Source: DASSKW01 sp035690065 (GTDB lineage: Bacteria; Pseudomonadota; Gammaproteobacteria; Natronospirales; REEB76). From it: a DNA stretch of 33,346 bases. Shown piece by piece: positions 25,607-33,346 of this stretch; position 1 is the stretch's first letter; each line of letters starts with the position of its first letter. The DNA lies in NCBI GenBank assembly GCA_035690065.1, contig DASSKW010000116.1:1-33346 (forward strand). The letters are read 5' to 3'. The notes beneath the pieces were generated by a model that was given only the letters and a program-made list of their open reading frames with translations, was not told the origin of the DNA and ran no database searches. The translations under genes and the position numbers were made by a program.

Positions 25607-26566
25607 CTAGGCCCGTTGCCACGGAAATGCGATCACATTCTCCACCGATACCGCGTCCGTCGCCAGCATCGCCAATCGGTCGAAGCCGAGCGCGACGCCG
25701 GCGCAATCCGGGAAACCCTGTCCGAGTGCCTGCAGCAGATGTTCATCCATCGGTACCATCGGCAAGCCATCGTCCCGGCGTCGTTCCAGATCACCTTCGA
25801 AACGCCGGCGCTGTTCGTCCGGATCGGCAAGCTCGTGAAATCCGTTCGCCAGTTCCACGCCACGCACGAATGCTTCGAAGCGTTCCGCGACCGGCGGCTC
25901 ATCGGGGCGGATGCGCGCCAGTGCCGCCTGGTTCGCAGGATAGTCGTATACGAACGCGATACCGTGCTGACCGAGCGCCGGGTACACCAGCTCCCCTGCC
26001 ACCAGATCAAGCCAATCGTCGTCATCCAGCTCCGTCACTGCCGGTGGTTCCCTGCCCGCATTCTGCAGCGCGCTCCGGCACAGCTGCGCATCCATTTGAA
26101 ACGGATCGATGCCGGCATGACGCTGGAACGCCTCGCGATAGGTCAGATACTCCGGTTCACCTGCGACCGATGGCACCAGCGTGGCGACCAGCTCCGCCAC
26201 TTCGCGCATCAAACGATGCTGGTCGAAACCCAGCCGATACCATTCGATCAAGGTAAATTCAGGATTGTGGAAGCGGCCGACTTCATCGGCACGAAACACT
26301 TTGCAGACCTGCCAGATGTCACCCGAGCCGGCAGCCAACAAGCGCTTCATCGGAAACTCCGGCGAGGTATGCAGGTAACGACTGCCCTGCGCGTCGTCGA
26401 TACGGAAACTGCCGAGATGCCGATCAGTGCTGCCGGCACGCGACAAGACCGGCGTCTCGACTTCCAATAAACCGCGGGCATCGAAGAATGTCCGCAGTTT
26501 TCTCAACAGCTCTGCCCTGAGTTTCAGATTCTCAAGCGATGCGGCAGGACGCCAATCCGTCATCAT
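25607..26566 (-). CDS. epmA: EF-P--(R)-beta-lysine ligase
   Basis: EpmA (GenX/PoxA/YjeA) is a class II LysRS paralogue that attaches (R)-beta-lysine to Lys34 of elongation factor P. It has 319 residues, only the catalytic core, without the N-terminal tRNA anticodon-binding domain of LysRS. Motif 2 is seen in VFRADEVGRFHNPEFTLIEW near 90-109 and motif 3 near 293-300 (GFDRLAML). TSPEFPMKRLLAAG is typical of EpmA. Its substrate protein EF-P is encoded immediately upstream and the beta-lysine-making EpmB is divergent from EF-P. Confidence 0.96.
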   Translation of the reverse strand: MMTDWRPAASLENLKLRAELLRKLRTFFDARGLLEVETPVLSRAGSTDRHLGSFRIDDAQGSRYLHTSPEFPMKRLLAAGSGDIWQVCKVFRADEVGRFHNPEFTLIEWYRLGFDQHRLMREVAELVATLVPSVAGEPEYLTYREAFQRHAGIDPFQMDAQLCRSALQNAGREPPAVTELDDDDWLDLVAGELVYPALGQHGIAFVYDYPANQAALARIRPDEPPVAERFEAFVRGVELANGFHELADPDEQRRRFEGDLERRRDDGLPMVPMDEHLLQALGQGFPDCAGVALGFDRLAMLATDAVSVENVIAFPWQRA

Positions 26567-26641
26567 GAATTCACGAATCGGCGGGGACAGGTCACGGCCG
26601 GGAACCAGGGTTTTTGACGAAGGATCAAGACAGCCCGCAGG

Positions 26642-27211
26642 CTATTCCTTGGCGCGCGCCGCATAGGTCGAGGTGCGCGTATCCACCTTGATCAGTTCAC
26701 CTTGATTGATGAACAACGGCACGCGCACGCTGGCGCCGGTCTCGAGCTTGGCAACCTTGGTGCCGCCGGTCGCGGTGTCGCCGCGCAGACCCGGATCGGT
26801 CTCGGTCACCTTGAGGATCGCGAATACCGGCGCCGTCACTGCCAGCGGCTTGCCGTTCCAGAGCATGATCTTGCACTCCTCTTCGCCCTTGAGCCATTGC
26901 GGCGCGTCACCCATGGCAGTCGCATCGGCCGCGATCTGCTCGTAGTTCTCAGGGTTCATGAAATGCCAGAACTGGCCGTCCGCATACAGATACTGGACGT
27001 CCATCTCCATCACGTCGGCGGCTTCCACCGTCTCTCCGGATTTCATGTTGCGGTCCAGCACCTTGCCGGTGCGCAGGTTGCGGATCTTGACGCGGTTGAA
27101 GGCCTGGCCTTTGCCGGGTTTCACGAATTCGTTTTCGACGATGTTATAGGGGTCGCCGTCGATGATGATCTTGAGGCCTGCCTTGAACTCGCTGGTGCTG
27201 TAACTTGCCAT
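26642..27211 (-). CDS. efp: Elongation factor P
   Basis: EF-P binds between the P and E sites of stalled ribosomes and rescues polyproline synthesis. From the ATG at 27211 it has 189 residues. The family begins at ASYSTSEFKAG, and GGGAAG lies a few nt upstream. An in-frame extension to 27250 would cover the leader hairpin and is rejected. The modified residue is Lys34 in KPGKGQAFNR, which fits beta-lysylation by the adjacent EpmA. The C-terminal OB domain ends with the signature region TRTSTYAARAKE. The window itself encodes Pro-rich proteins, notably the FimV linkers. Confidence 0.97.
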   Translation of the reverse strand: MASYSTSEFKAGLKIIIDGDPYNIVENEFVKPGKGQAFNRVKIRNLRTGKVLDRNMKSGETVEAADVMEMDVQYLYADGQFWHFMNPENYEQIAADATAMGDAPQWLKGEEECKIMLWNGKPLAVTAPVFAILKVTETDPGLRGDTATGGTKVAKLETGASVRVPLFINQGELIKVDTRTSTYAARAKE

Positions 27212-27240
27212 TTTCTTCCCGCCCGGTTTAAGTGCAAAAT

Positions 27241-27256
27241 GGCGGCTCACGCCGCC
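27241..27256 (-). promoter_or_regulatory. Hairpin in the efp leader
   Basis: GGCGGC and GCCGCC form a perfect 6-bp stem around a 4-nt loop, about 30 nt before the efp start. A possible -10 box TATCAT lies upstream at 27275-27270 on the minus strand, but no good -35 box is seen. No U run follows, so it is not a terminator. Its function is unknown; it may only affect leader structure. Confidence 0.3.
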
Positions 27257-27324
27257 CTGAAAGCGCGTAATGATACGCCAACGCCCTTATCGAGGGCAGC
27301 ACCCACCACGCCTGGATCTCATTT

Positions 27325-28311
27325 ATGCCTGCTCGCTGGCAGCTTGAACTCGCCGATGCGATACGCGATCCCGCCGAACTGTTGCGCATGCTGGAGCTTG
27401 ACCCGGCCGCCGCATCGTTCAGCGCGGCACTACAGTTTCCGGTACGGGTGCCGCGCGCATTCGTCGCCCGCATGCGCAAACGCGACCCGGCCGACCCCCT
27501 GCTGCGGCAGGTCCTGGCCACGGAGGCTGAGCTTGCCGATATGCCCGGCTTCGTCAGCGACCCGGTCGGCGATCTGGCCAGCCGCCGCCACCCCGGTGTG
27601 CTGCACAAATACCGCAGCCGGGTCCTGCTGATCACCACCGGCGCCTGCGGGGTGCATTGCCGCTACTGTTTCCGCCGTCATTTCCCCTACCAGGACGAGA
27701 CCGCACGCAGCCACGATTGGCAGGCAGCACTCGACTACTTGCGGAGCGACAGCGGTGTGAATGAAGTGATCCTGAGCGGCGGTGACCCACTCTCGCTCAA
27801 CGACCGGCAGCTCGCCGGGCTGGTGGCCGACCTGGAGGCCATACCCAATATAAAGAGACTGCGCATCCATACCCGTCAGCCGGTGGTCCTGCCTTCGCGC
27901 GTCGATGACGCGCTGCTGGCCTGGCTGGGCGCCTGCCGCTTACAAAAAGTTGTGGTACTGCACATCAACCACGCGCAGGAGCTGGATGCGGGGGTGGTGG
28001 AGGCCTGCGTCAAACTGCGCCAGGCTGGAGCCTTGCTGTTCAATCAGTCGGTACTGCTGCGCGGCGTCAACGATTCAGTAGCGACACTGGCGGCATTATC
28101 CGAAGCACTGTGCGCCGCCGGGATAATCCCCTATTACCTGAATCTGCTGGATCGGGTTCAGGGCGCCGCCCATTTCGAGGTACCGGAAAGCGAAGCAAGG
28201 CAATTGATGCGGATGTTGCGCGCCGAATTGCCCGGTTATCTGATGCCGCGCCTGGTGCGTGAAATTCCGGGCGCGCCGGCCAAGCAACCCATTCCCGACG
28301 CCGACGCCTGA
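27325..28311 (+). CDS. epmB: EF-P beta-lysylation protein, lysine 2,3-aminomutase family
   Basis: EpmB (YjeK) is a radical SAM, PLP enzyme that converts (S)-alpha-lysine to (R)-beta-lysine for EF-P. It has 328 residues. The radical SAM cysteines Cys108, Cys112 and Cys115 lie in CGVHCRYCFRRHFPY, followed by LSGGDPLSL near 146-154. It is shorter than catabolic lysine 2,3-aminomutases and lacks their C-terminal tail, as expected for EpmB. It is divergent from efp across 113 bp. The hydroxylase EpmC is not in the window. Confidence 0.95.
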   Translation: MPARWQLELADAIRDPAELLRMLELDPAAASFSAALQFPVRVPRAFVARMRKRDPADPLLRQVLATEAELADMPGFVSDPVGDLASRRHPGVLHKYRSRVLLITTGACGVHCRYCFRRHFPYQDETARSHDWQAALDYLRSDSGVNEVILSGGDPLSLNDRQLAGLVADLEAIPNIKRLRIHTRQPVVLPSRVDDALLAWLGACRLQKVVVLHINHAQELDAGVVEACVKLRQAGALLFNQSVLLRGVNDSVATLAALSEALCAAGIIPYYLNLLDRVQGAAHFEVPESEARQLMRMLRAELPGYLMPRLVREIPGAPAKQPIPDADA

Positions 28312-28395
28312 CGATAAAGCCTTGCACCCCCGTGCATAAGCTGGCCCCAGCCGTTAAACTCATGGCACCTGAACATAACCACCCGAGGATCACCC

Positions 28396-30642
28396 TTGCT
28401 GCCAAGGAATGCCCTGCCCGTATTGGTCCTCGCAGCTTCGCAGGACGACGCGGAGAAGCTCAACAGCACGCTCCGCAACGCCGGGCATGCGGTACGGCCT
28501 GTCTGGGTCTCCAACATCGCGGATGCACAGAAGAGCGTCCAGCAGCAGAAACCGGATCTGATCCTGTGTTCGACCAGTCTGGCAGCGGCCTCATTCCAGG
28601 ACGTGGTCAAGTTGCGGGACATGGATCTGCCAAACGTTCCCATCATCGCCATCAACAGCGTCATCGAGCCCGCCATCGTCGCGGAACTCATCAATACCGG
28701 CGCACGCGACATGGTCTCCATGGACCAGATCGAACACCTGCAGGCGGTGGTGGCACGCGAACTGGAAGTATTGCAACTGGCGCGTGAATTGGAACAGACC
28801 AGCATCACGCTCAGGGAATACGAACAACGCATCAGCCTGGTGGTAAAAGAGTCCAAGGATGCCATCACTTACGTCCACGATGGCATCGTGTTGAGCGCCA
28901 ACCCCGCCTTCCTGGAACTGTTCGGCTATCAGGACAGCAGCGCCATTGAAGGCATGCCGGTGCTCGAACTGTTCGAATCAAGTTCACAGATCGTGCTCAA
29001 GGAAGCACTGCGCCACATCAGCAAAGGCCAGATGGTTGAGACGCTCGATATCGAGGGCATGCATACCAACGGCAAGGCCTTCAAGACGATCCTGGATTTT
29101 GCTCCGACTGAAGTGGACGGCGAATCAGCGATCGAGATCGCGATCCGTAACGACAGCAGCGCCAAGACTGCCGAGGTTCAGGCGCGTGCGCGGGAACAAG
29201 TGCATAAATTGCACAGCAAGGCCCAGGAACATGTCCAGCAGGTGCAAACTCAGGCTCAGCAGCAGGTCGCACAGGCACAGACTCAGGCACAGAAGCAGCT
29301 CGAAGAACTGCAACAGAAACTCACCGCCAGCGTGCAGCAACTCGCCATGGTGCGCAATCTGGATCTGCTCACCGGCCTCACCAACCGGGTGCATTTCGTG
29401 GAAGTGCTCAAGACGGAACTGCTCAAGGAACACAAGGGTACGGTGCGCGCGCTGTTGTACATCAAACTCGACACGTTCTCCGCGATCGCCGAGAAAGTCG
29501 GTGTACTCGCCAGCGACGGCATCATCAAGGGTTTCGCCGACCTGATCCGGACCAGCGTCAGCAAAGAAGATATCGCGGCGCGTTTCGGCGGTACTTTGTT
29601 CGCGGTGATCGTGACCCGGTCGAGTCTCAAGGAAGTAACCGAGTGGGCGGACAAATTTCGCGGCGCTGCTGCCAGTCGCATCTTTGAAAGCGCGGGCAAG
29701 TCCACCAGCCTCACCTGCAGTATCGGTTATCTGCAACTGGATGAGCAGCACAAGGATCCGGAACGTCTGCTGGCGGACGCGGAAGAGACCTTGCAGAAAG
29801 CCGGCCAGGGCAATGGCAACAAGGTAGTGGGTTGGACGCCACCGATCGTGGACGCGCAGGGTCGCGTCACCGATACCGAATGGAAACGCCGTCTCACCGA
29901 AGCCATCAAGAACAACCGCTTCATGCTGGTCTATCAGCCCATCGCCAGTCTCACCGGCGATGTCAACGATGTTTACGACATCCTGGTGCGCATGCGCGGC
30001 GAAAAAGACGAAGAGATCGCGCCCAAGGATTTCTTCCCGGCTGCGGAACGCACCGGCATGATCGTCGCCATCGACCGCTGGATCATGGAGAACGCAGTCA
30101 AACTGATGTGCGAACGTCTGAAAGCCGGCGTCCAGCCCACCTTCTTCCTGCGCGTCTCGGATCAATCGTTGACCGACAAGAACCTGTTGCCCTGGATCGA
30201 AAAGATGCTGGTCGGTGCGACGCCCTCCATCCCGGCCGGCCATCTGGTATTTGAAGTCGCAGAGAAATCCGCTGAGAAATACATCACCGACACCCGCGGT
30301 TTCGCGGAAGGCGTACGCAAATTGCATTGCGGCTTCGCGCTGGAACATTTCGGTATCGGGCACGACCCGATGCACACCCTCGAACTGGTGCGCAACGTGG
30401 ACTACCTGAAGATTGACGGCGTAATCACCGCGGCACTGGCCAACGACGACAAGAAACGCGAAACGGTACAGGCCTACGTCGAGAAAGCCACCGAGCTCAA
30501 GATCCATACCGTGGCGGAACGGGTCGAAAAACCCGAGACCATGGCTGTGCTCTATCAGATCGGCATCGAGTACATCCAGGGCAACTACGTGCAGGAACCC
30601 GAAGTGGTGATGACCGATCAGGCCAAGCCGGCGGCCCGCTGA
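28396..30642 (+). CDS. fimX: FimX-like REC-PAS-GGDEF-EAL protein with degenerate signalling sites
   Basis: FimX is a polar c-di-GMP receptor that promotes type IV pilus assembly. The protein has 748 residues. It carries a receiver-like domain (about 8-120) with Ser59 where the phospho-Asp should be, a PAS domain (about 145-255), a Gln/Ala-rich coiled coil (about 258-315), a GGDEF domain with GGTLF at 398-402, and an EAL domain with DIL at 528-530. In the EAL domain the Asp pair is replaced by Glu-His (EHFG at 650-653), while KIDG (672-675) remains. Both enzymatic activities are therefore probably lost, which matches the FimX plan. The TTG start has GAGG 7 nt upstream. The symbol is inferred from domain order and degeneracy; other REC-PAS-GGDEF-EAL proteins remain possible. 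Confidence 0.75.
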   Translation: MLPRNALPVLVLAASQDDAEKLNSTLRNAGHAVRPVWVSNIADAQKSVQQQKPDLILCSTSLAAASFQDVVKLRDMDLPNVPIIAINSVIEPAIVAELINTGARDMVSMDQIEHLQAVVARELEVLQLARELEQTSITLREYEQRISLVVKESKDAITYVHDGIVLSANPAFLELFGYQDSSAIEGMPVLELFESSSQIVLKEALRHISKGQMVETLDIEGMHTNGKAFKTILDFAPTEVDGESAIEIAIRNDSSAKTAEVQARAREQVHKLHSKAQEHVQQVQTQAQQQVAQAQTQAQKQLEELQQKLTASVQQLAMVRNLDLLTGLTNRVHFVEVLKTELLKEHKGTVRALLYIKLDTFSAIAEKVGVLASDGIIKGFADLIRTSVSKEDIAARFGGTLFAVIVTRSSLKEVTEWADKFRGAAASRIFESAGKSTSLTCSIGYLQLDEQHKDPERLLADAEETLQKAGQGNGNKVVGWTPPIVDAQGRVTDTEWKRRLTEAIKNNRFMLVYQPIASLTGDVNDVYDILVRMRGEKDEEIAPKDFFPAAERTGMIVAIDRWIMENAVKLMCERLKAGVQPTFFLRVSDQSLTDKNLLPWIEKMLVGATPSIPAGHLVFEVAEKSAEKYITDTRGFAEGVRKLHCGFALEHFGIGHDPMHTLELVRNVDYLKIDGVITAALANDDKKRETVQAYVEKATELKIHTVAERVEKPETMAVLYQIGIEYIQGNYVQEPEVVMTDQAKPAAR

Positions 30643-30686
30643 TACCAGAAAAAGCGCAGCAGCCGTTTAAGACCAGAATTCCGATA

Positions 30687-31073
30687 TCATTGCGAGCGTC
30701 TCGAAGCAACCCCCTCAGCACCAAACCCCCAGTGTCATTGCGAACGCAGTGAAGCAATCCCGTCATGATGCAAATGATTGCTTCGTCACAGCGTTCCTCG
30801 CAATGACCGCCATGTATGGCGGCAATGTCGGATAGATGCAATCGAATGTCATCACTGGCGAAATGTGGCAGTAAGCAATTCCCCTCAGCACCAAACTCTC
30901 AGCGTCATTGCGAACGCAGTGAAGCAATCCCCTCAACATCAAACCCCCAGCGTCATTGCGAACGCAGTGAAGCAACCCCTCAACACCAAACCCCCAGTGT
31001 CATTGCGAACGCAGTGAAGCAATCTCGTCATGATGCAAATGATTGCTTCGTCACAGTGTTCCTCGCAATGACC
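30687..31073. repeat. REP/BIME-like cluster between convergent genes
   Basis: A unit of about 25 bp starting TCATTGCGA and ending GAAGCAA(T/C)C occurs in direct orientation at 30687, 30735, 30905, 30953 and 31000. The steps of 47-48 bp within runs come from a common linker resembling CCCTCAACACCAAACCCCCA. It occurs inverted at 30776-30808 and 31041-31073. Direct and inverted units combine into two 74-bp palindromic modules (30735-30808 and 31000-31073) that differ at only two bases and share the same centre. The linkers are repeats too, so this is not CRISPR. The two palindromes may terminate the converging fimX-like and parC transcripts. Sequences beginning TCATTGCGA and ending GAAGCAATC are dispersed in many bacterial genomes. 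Confidence 0.9.
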
Positions 31074-31077
31074 ACAT

Positions 31078-33346
31078 TCACTTGCCCGTCTTCTTCGGCA
31101 ACCGTGATTCCGGATACATCGCATCCACCTTGCGCCAGTTGCGTGACAGCTTGAGCCCGCGCCGGCCACGTTCACCGCTATAGTCCTTCAGGTCTTTCGG
31201 CGAAAGCGTCATGTAGCGCTGACCGGACAGGATCACCAGCGATTCGCCCGCCGGCACCACCGTCACCGCCGCCATGTATTCCTCATGCGTCGCCGCTTTC
31301 TTCGACGGGATCCCCATGATCTTGTTACCCTTGCCACGCGCCAGTTCCGGCAGTTCCTTCACCGGGAATACCAGGATGTGGCCTTCACTGCTCACCGATA
31401 CCAGCAGATCGCTTTTCGGATTCTGCAACGGCGCCGGTACCAGCACGCGTGCGTTCTTCGGCAAGCGCAGGATCGCCTTGCCGGCGCGATTGCGCGACAC
31501 CAGCTCACCGAGTTTCACCACGAAGCCGTAACCAGCATCGCTCGCCACGATCCAGCGGTCTTCATCGTCACCGATCAACACTCCTGCAAACGTCGCGCCA
31601 CCGGGCGGATTCAACCGTCCCGATAGCGGCTCACCCTGCCCGCGCGCCGACGGCAACGAGTATGCCGGCAATGCATACGCACGCCCGGTCGAATCCAGGA
31701 AGATTGCCGGCTGGTTGCTCTTGCCCGGTGCGGACGCAAGAAATTCATCGCCGGATTTGTAACTCAACGTGGTCGGATCGAGCTCATGACCTTTCGCCGC
31801 GCGCACCCAGCCGCGTTTCGACAGCACCACCGTCAACGGTTCGGTCGGCATCAGTTGCGTCTCGTCGATCGCCTGCGCTGCCGTTGCACGTTCGATCAGC
31901 GGCGAGCGGCGAGCATCGCCGTAGGTCTCGGCATCCGCCGCCAGTTCATCGCGCACCAGCTTCTTGAGCTTGGCTTTGGAACCGAGCGTCTTCTGCAAGG
32001 TGTCGCGCTCTTTGGCCAGATCCTTCTGCTCGCCCGTGATCTTCATCTCTTCGAGCTTGGCGAGATGGCGCAGTTTCAGTTCCAGGATCGCTTCGGCCTG
32101 GATGTCGCTGATCTTGAACTTTTTCATCAGCACCGGCTTGGGCTGATCGTGTTTGCGGATGATGGCGATCACTTCATCTATATTCAGGAACGCGATCAGC
32201 AAGCCGTCGAGGATATGCAGACGCTTGTCAACTTTGTCGAGCCGGAACTGCAAGCGTCGCGTCACCGTATTGGTGCGGAACTCCAGCCATTCGCTCAACA
32301 GCTCGCGCAGGTTCTTGACCCGCGGCCGGCCATCGAGGCCGATGATGTTCAGGTTGATGCGGTAGCTGCGTTCCAGATCGGTGGTCGCGAACAGGTGCGC
32401 CATCAGCTCGTCGGTATCCACGCGGTTGGAACGCGGCACGATCACCAGGCGGGTCGGGTTCTCGTGATCCGATTCGTCGCGCAGGTCTTCGACCATCGGC
32501 AATTTCTTGGCGCGCATCTGGGTCGCGATCTGTTCCAGTATCTTGTCGCCCGAGACCTGATACGGCAGCGCCGTGATCACGATGTCGCCGCCCTTCTCGC
32601 GCATCCACTTCGCCCGCAAGCGCACGCTGCCGTTGCCGGTCTCGTACATCTGCAGGATCTCGGCCCGCGGCGTAATCAGTTCCGCCGCAGTCGGGAAATC
32701 CGGGCCTTTCACGTGTTCACAGAGCTGCTTGACCGTCGCCTTGGGTTCTTCCAGCAAGCGGATGCAGGCGCTCGCGACTTCCTTGAGGTTGTGCGGCGGG
32801 ATGTCGGTCGCCATGCCCACCGCGATGCCGGTCGAGCCGTTCAGCAGCACGTTCGGCAGCCGTGCCGGCAAGAGCTTCGGTTCGTCCAGCGTGCCGTCGA
32901 AATTCGGCTGCCAATCCACCGTGCCCTGGGCCAATTCGGACAACAGCACCTCGGCGTATTTCGAGAGCTTGGCTTCCGTGTAGCGCATCGCCGCGAACGA
33001 CTTGGGATCGTCCGGCGAGCCCCAGTTGCCCTGCCCCTCGATGATCGGATAGCGGTAGGAGAACGGTTGCGCCATCAACACCATCGCCTCGTAACAGGCC
33101 GAATCCCCGTGCGGGTGGTACTTGCCGAGCACGTCGCCCACCGTGCGGGCCGACTTCTTGGGCTTGGACTGGAAATCCAGGGAAAGCTCGGACATGGCAT
33201 AGACAATGCGCCGCTGCACCGGCTTCAGGCCGTCGCCGATATGCGGCAGGGCCCGGTCCAGGATCACGTACATGGAATAGTCCAGGTACGCCTTCTCGGT
33301 GAAGGTCTTCAGCGGCTGCTGTTCGGTGCCTTTGACGGCGAGGCTG
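31078..33346 (-). CDS. parC: DNA topoisomerase IV subunit A, 5' end cut by window
   Basis: ParC is the DNA-cleaving subunit of topoisomerase IV, which decatenates daughter chromosomes together with ParE. About 755 residues are visible. The frame stays open to the window edge and reads TFTEKAYLDYSMYVILDRAL, so the Met at 33273 is internal and only a few N-terminal residues are missing. The active tyrosine lies in AAMRYTEAKLSKY. The quinolone-resistance region HPHGDSACYEAM has Ser and Glu at E. coli positions 80 and 84, the wild-type state. The C-terminal beta-pinwheel includes GRAYALPAYSLPSARGQG, which favours ParC over GyrA. It converges with the FimX-like gene. Confidence 0.97.
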   Translation of the reverse strand, partial: SLAVKGTEQQPLKTFTEKAYLDYSMYVILDRALPHIGDGLKPVQRRIVYAMSELSLDFQSKPKKSARTVGDVLGKYHPHGDSACYEAMVLMAQPFSYRYPIIEGQGNWGSPDDPKSFAAMRYTEAKLSKYAEVLLSELAQGTVDWQPNFDGTLDEPKLLPARLPNVLLNGSTGIAVGMATDIPPHNLKEVASACIRLLEEPKATVKQLCEHVKGPDFPTAAELITPRAEILQMYETGNGSVRLRAKWMREKGGDIVITALPYQVSGDKILEQIATQMRAKKLPMVEDLRDESDHENPTRLVIVPRSNRVDTDELMAHLFATTDLERSYRINLNIIGLDGRPRVKNLRELLSEWLEFRTNTVTRRLQFRLDKVDKRLHILDGLLIAFLNIDEVIAIIRKHDQPKPVLMKKFKISDIQAEAILELKLRHLAKLEEMKITGEQKDLAKERDTLQKTLGSKAKLKKLVRDELAADAETYGDARRSPLIERATAAQAIDETQLMPTEPLTVVLSKRGWVRAAKGHELDPTTLSYKSGDEFLASAPGKSNQPAIFLDSTGRAYALPAYSLPSARGQGEPLSGRLNPPGGATFAGVLIGDDEDRWIVASDAGYGFVVKLGELVSRNRAGKAILRLPKNARVLVPAPLQNPKSDLLVSVSSEGHILVFPVKELPELARGKGNKIMGIPSKKAATHEEYMAAVTVVPAGESLVILSGQRYMTLSPKDLKDYSGERGRRGLKLSRNWRKVDAMYPESRLPKKTGK

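Noticed and set aside
28323..28335. Terminator after epmB (GCAC-CCCC-GTGC)
   Set aside because: The stem is only 4 bp and has no T run.
29125..30507. A 460-codon minus-strand frame inside the FimX-like gene
   Set aside because: It is a shadow of a GC-rich coding frame; the sense protein has clear domains.
30687..31073. CRISPR array
   Set aside because: The linkers between repeats are themselves repeated, two units are inverted, and no cas gene is present.
33273..33346. parC starting at the Met at 33273
   Set aside because: The reading frame continues to the window edge with residues conserved in ParC (FTEKAYLDYS), so the true start lies outside.

Overview
The window is a gene-dense stretch of core chromosome from a gammaproteobacterium with a fairly GC-rich genome. 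I place it there from the gene content (FimV, a FimX-like protein, MiaE, LpxH, DedD, PrmB, EpmA and EpmB) and from two gene orders familiar in Pseudomonas-like genomes: folD-cysS-(aminoacyl-tRNA synthetase)-ppi-lpxH, and asd-fimV-truA-trpF-...-accD-folC-dedD-cvpA-purF. I cannot name a genus. I see no prophage, insertion sequence, CRISPR array or obvious island.

Layout. Positions 1-442 are non-coding. They hold two copies of a 124-bp repeat, spaced 165 bp apart, each beginning on the minus strand with the exact 5' half of a proline tRNA. A good sigma70-type promoter lies just upstream of the array. Then come folD(+), cysS(-), gltX(-), a divergent promoter region, a lipoprotein cyclophilin(+) and lpxH(+). 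From 5.5 to 17.1 kb a long minus-strand series runs, in transcription order, truA-trpF-trpB-trpA-accD-acyltransferase-folC-dedD-cvpA-purF-glycerate kinase-miaE. Upstream of it, also on the minus strand, are prmB-aroC-asd-fimV. From 23.1 to 25.1 kb a plus-strand group encodes a SCO1-type copper protein, a PCu(A)C-like protein and phosphatidylserine decarboxylase. Next are msrC, epmA and efp on the minus strand, with epmB divergent, which together form an EF-P modification module. A 748-residue FimX-like protein with degenerate REC, GGDEF and EAL domains follows. A 435-bp convergent gap filled with REP-like palindromes separates it from parC, which runs off the right edge.

How the genes work together. 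Several clusters are functional units: TrpF/TrpB/TrpA for late tryptophan synthesis; AccD, LpxH, Psd and an acyltransferase for the envelope; PurF and FolD/FolC for one-carbon and purine metabolism; EpmA/EpmB/EF-P for polyproline translation; FimV and a FimX-like protein, both linked to type IV pili.

Most unusual: the left edge. The minus-strand RNA from 289 to 142 can fold as a tRNA-Pro-like molecule. It has an acceptor stem, a D arm and an anticodon stem whose loop carries a 91-nt structured insertion, and it has no T arm. It is repeated in tandem downstream of a promoter with a GC-rich discriminator. I do not recognise this as a described RNA. The window edge cuts the array, so its full extent is unknown.
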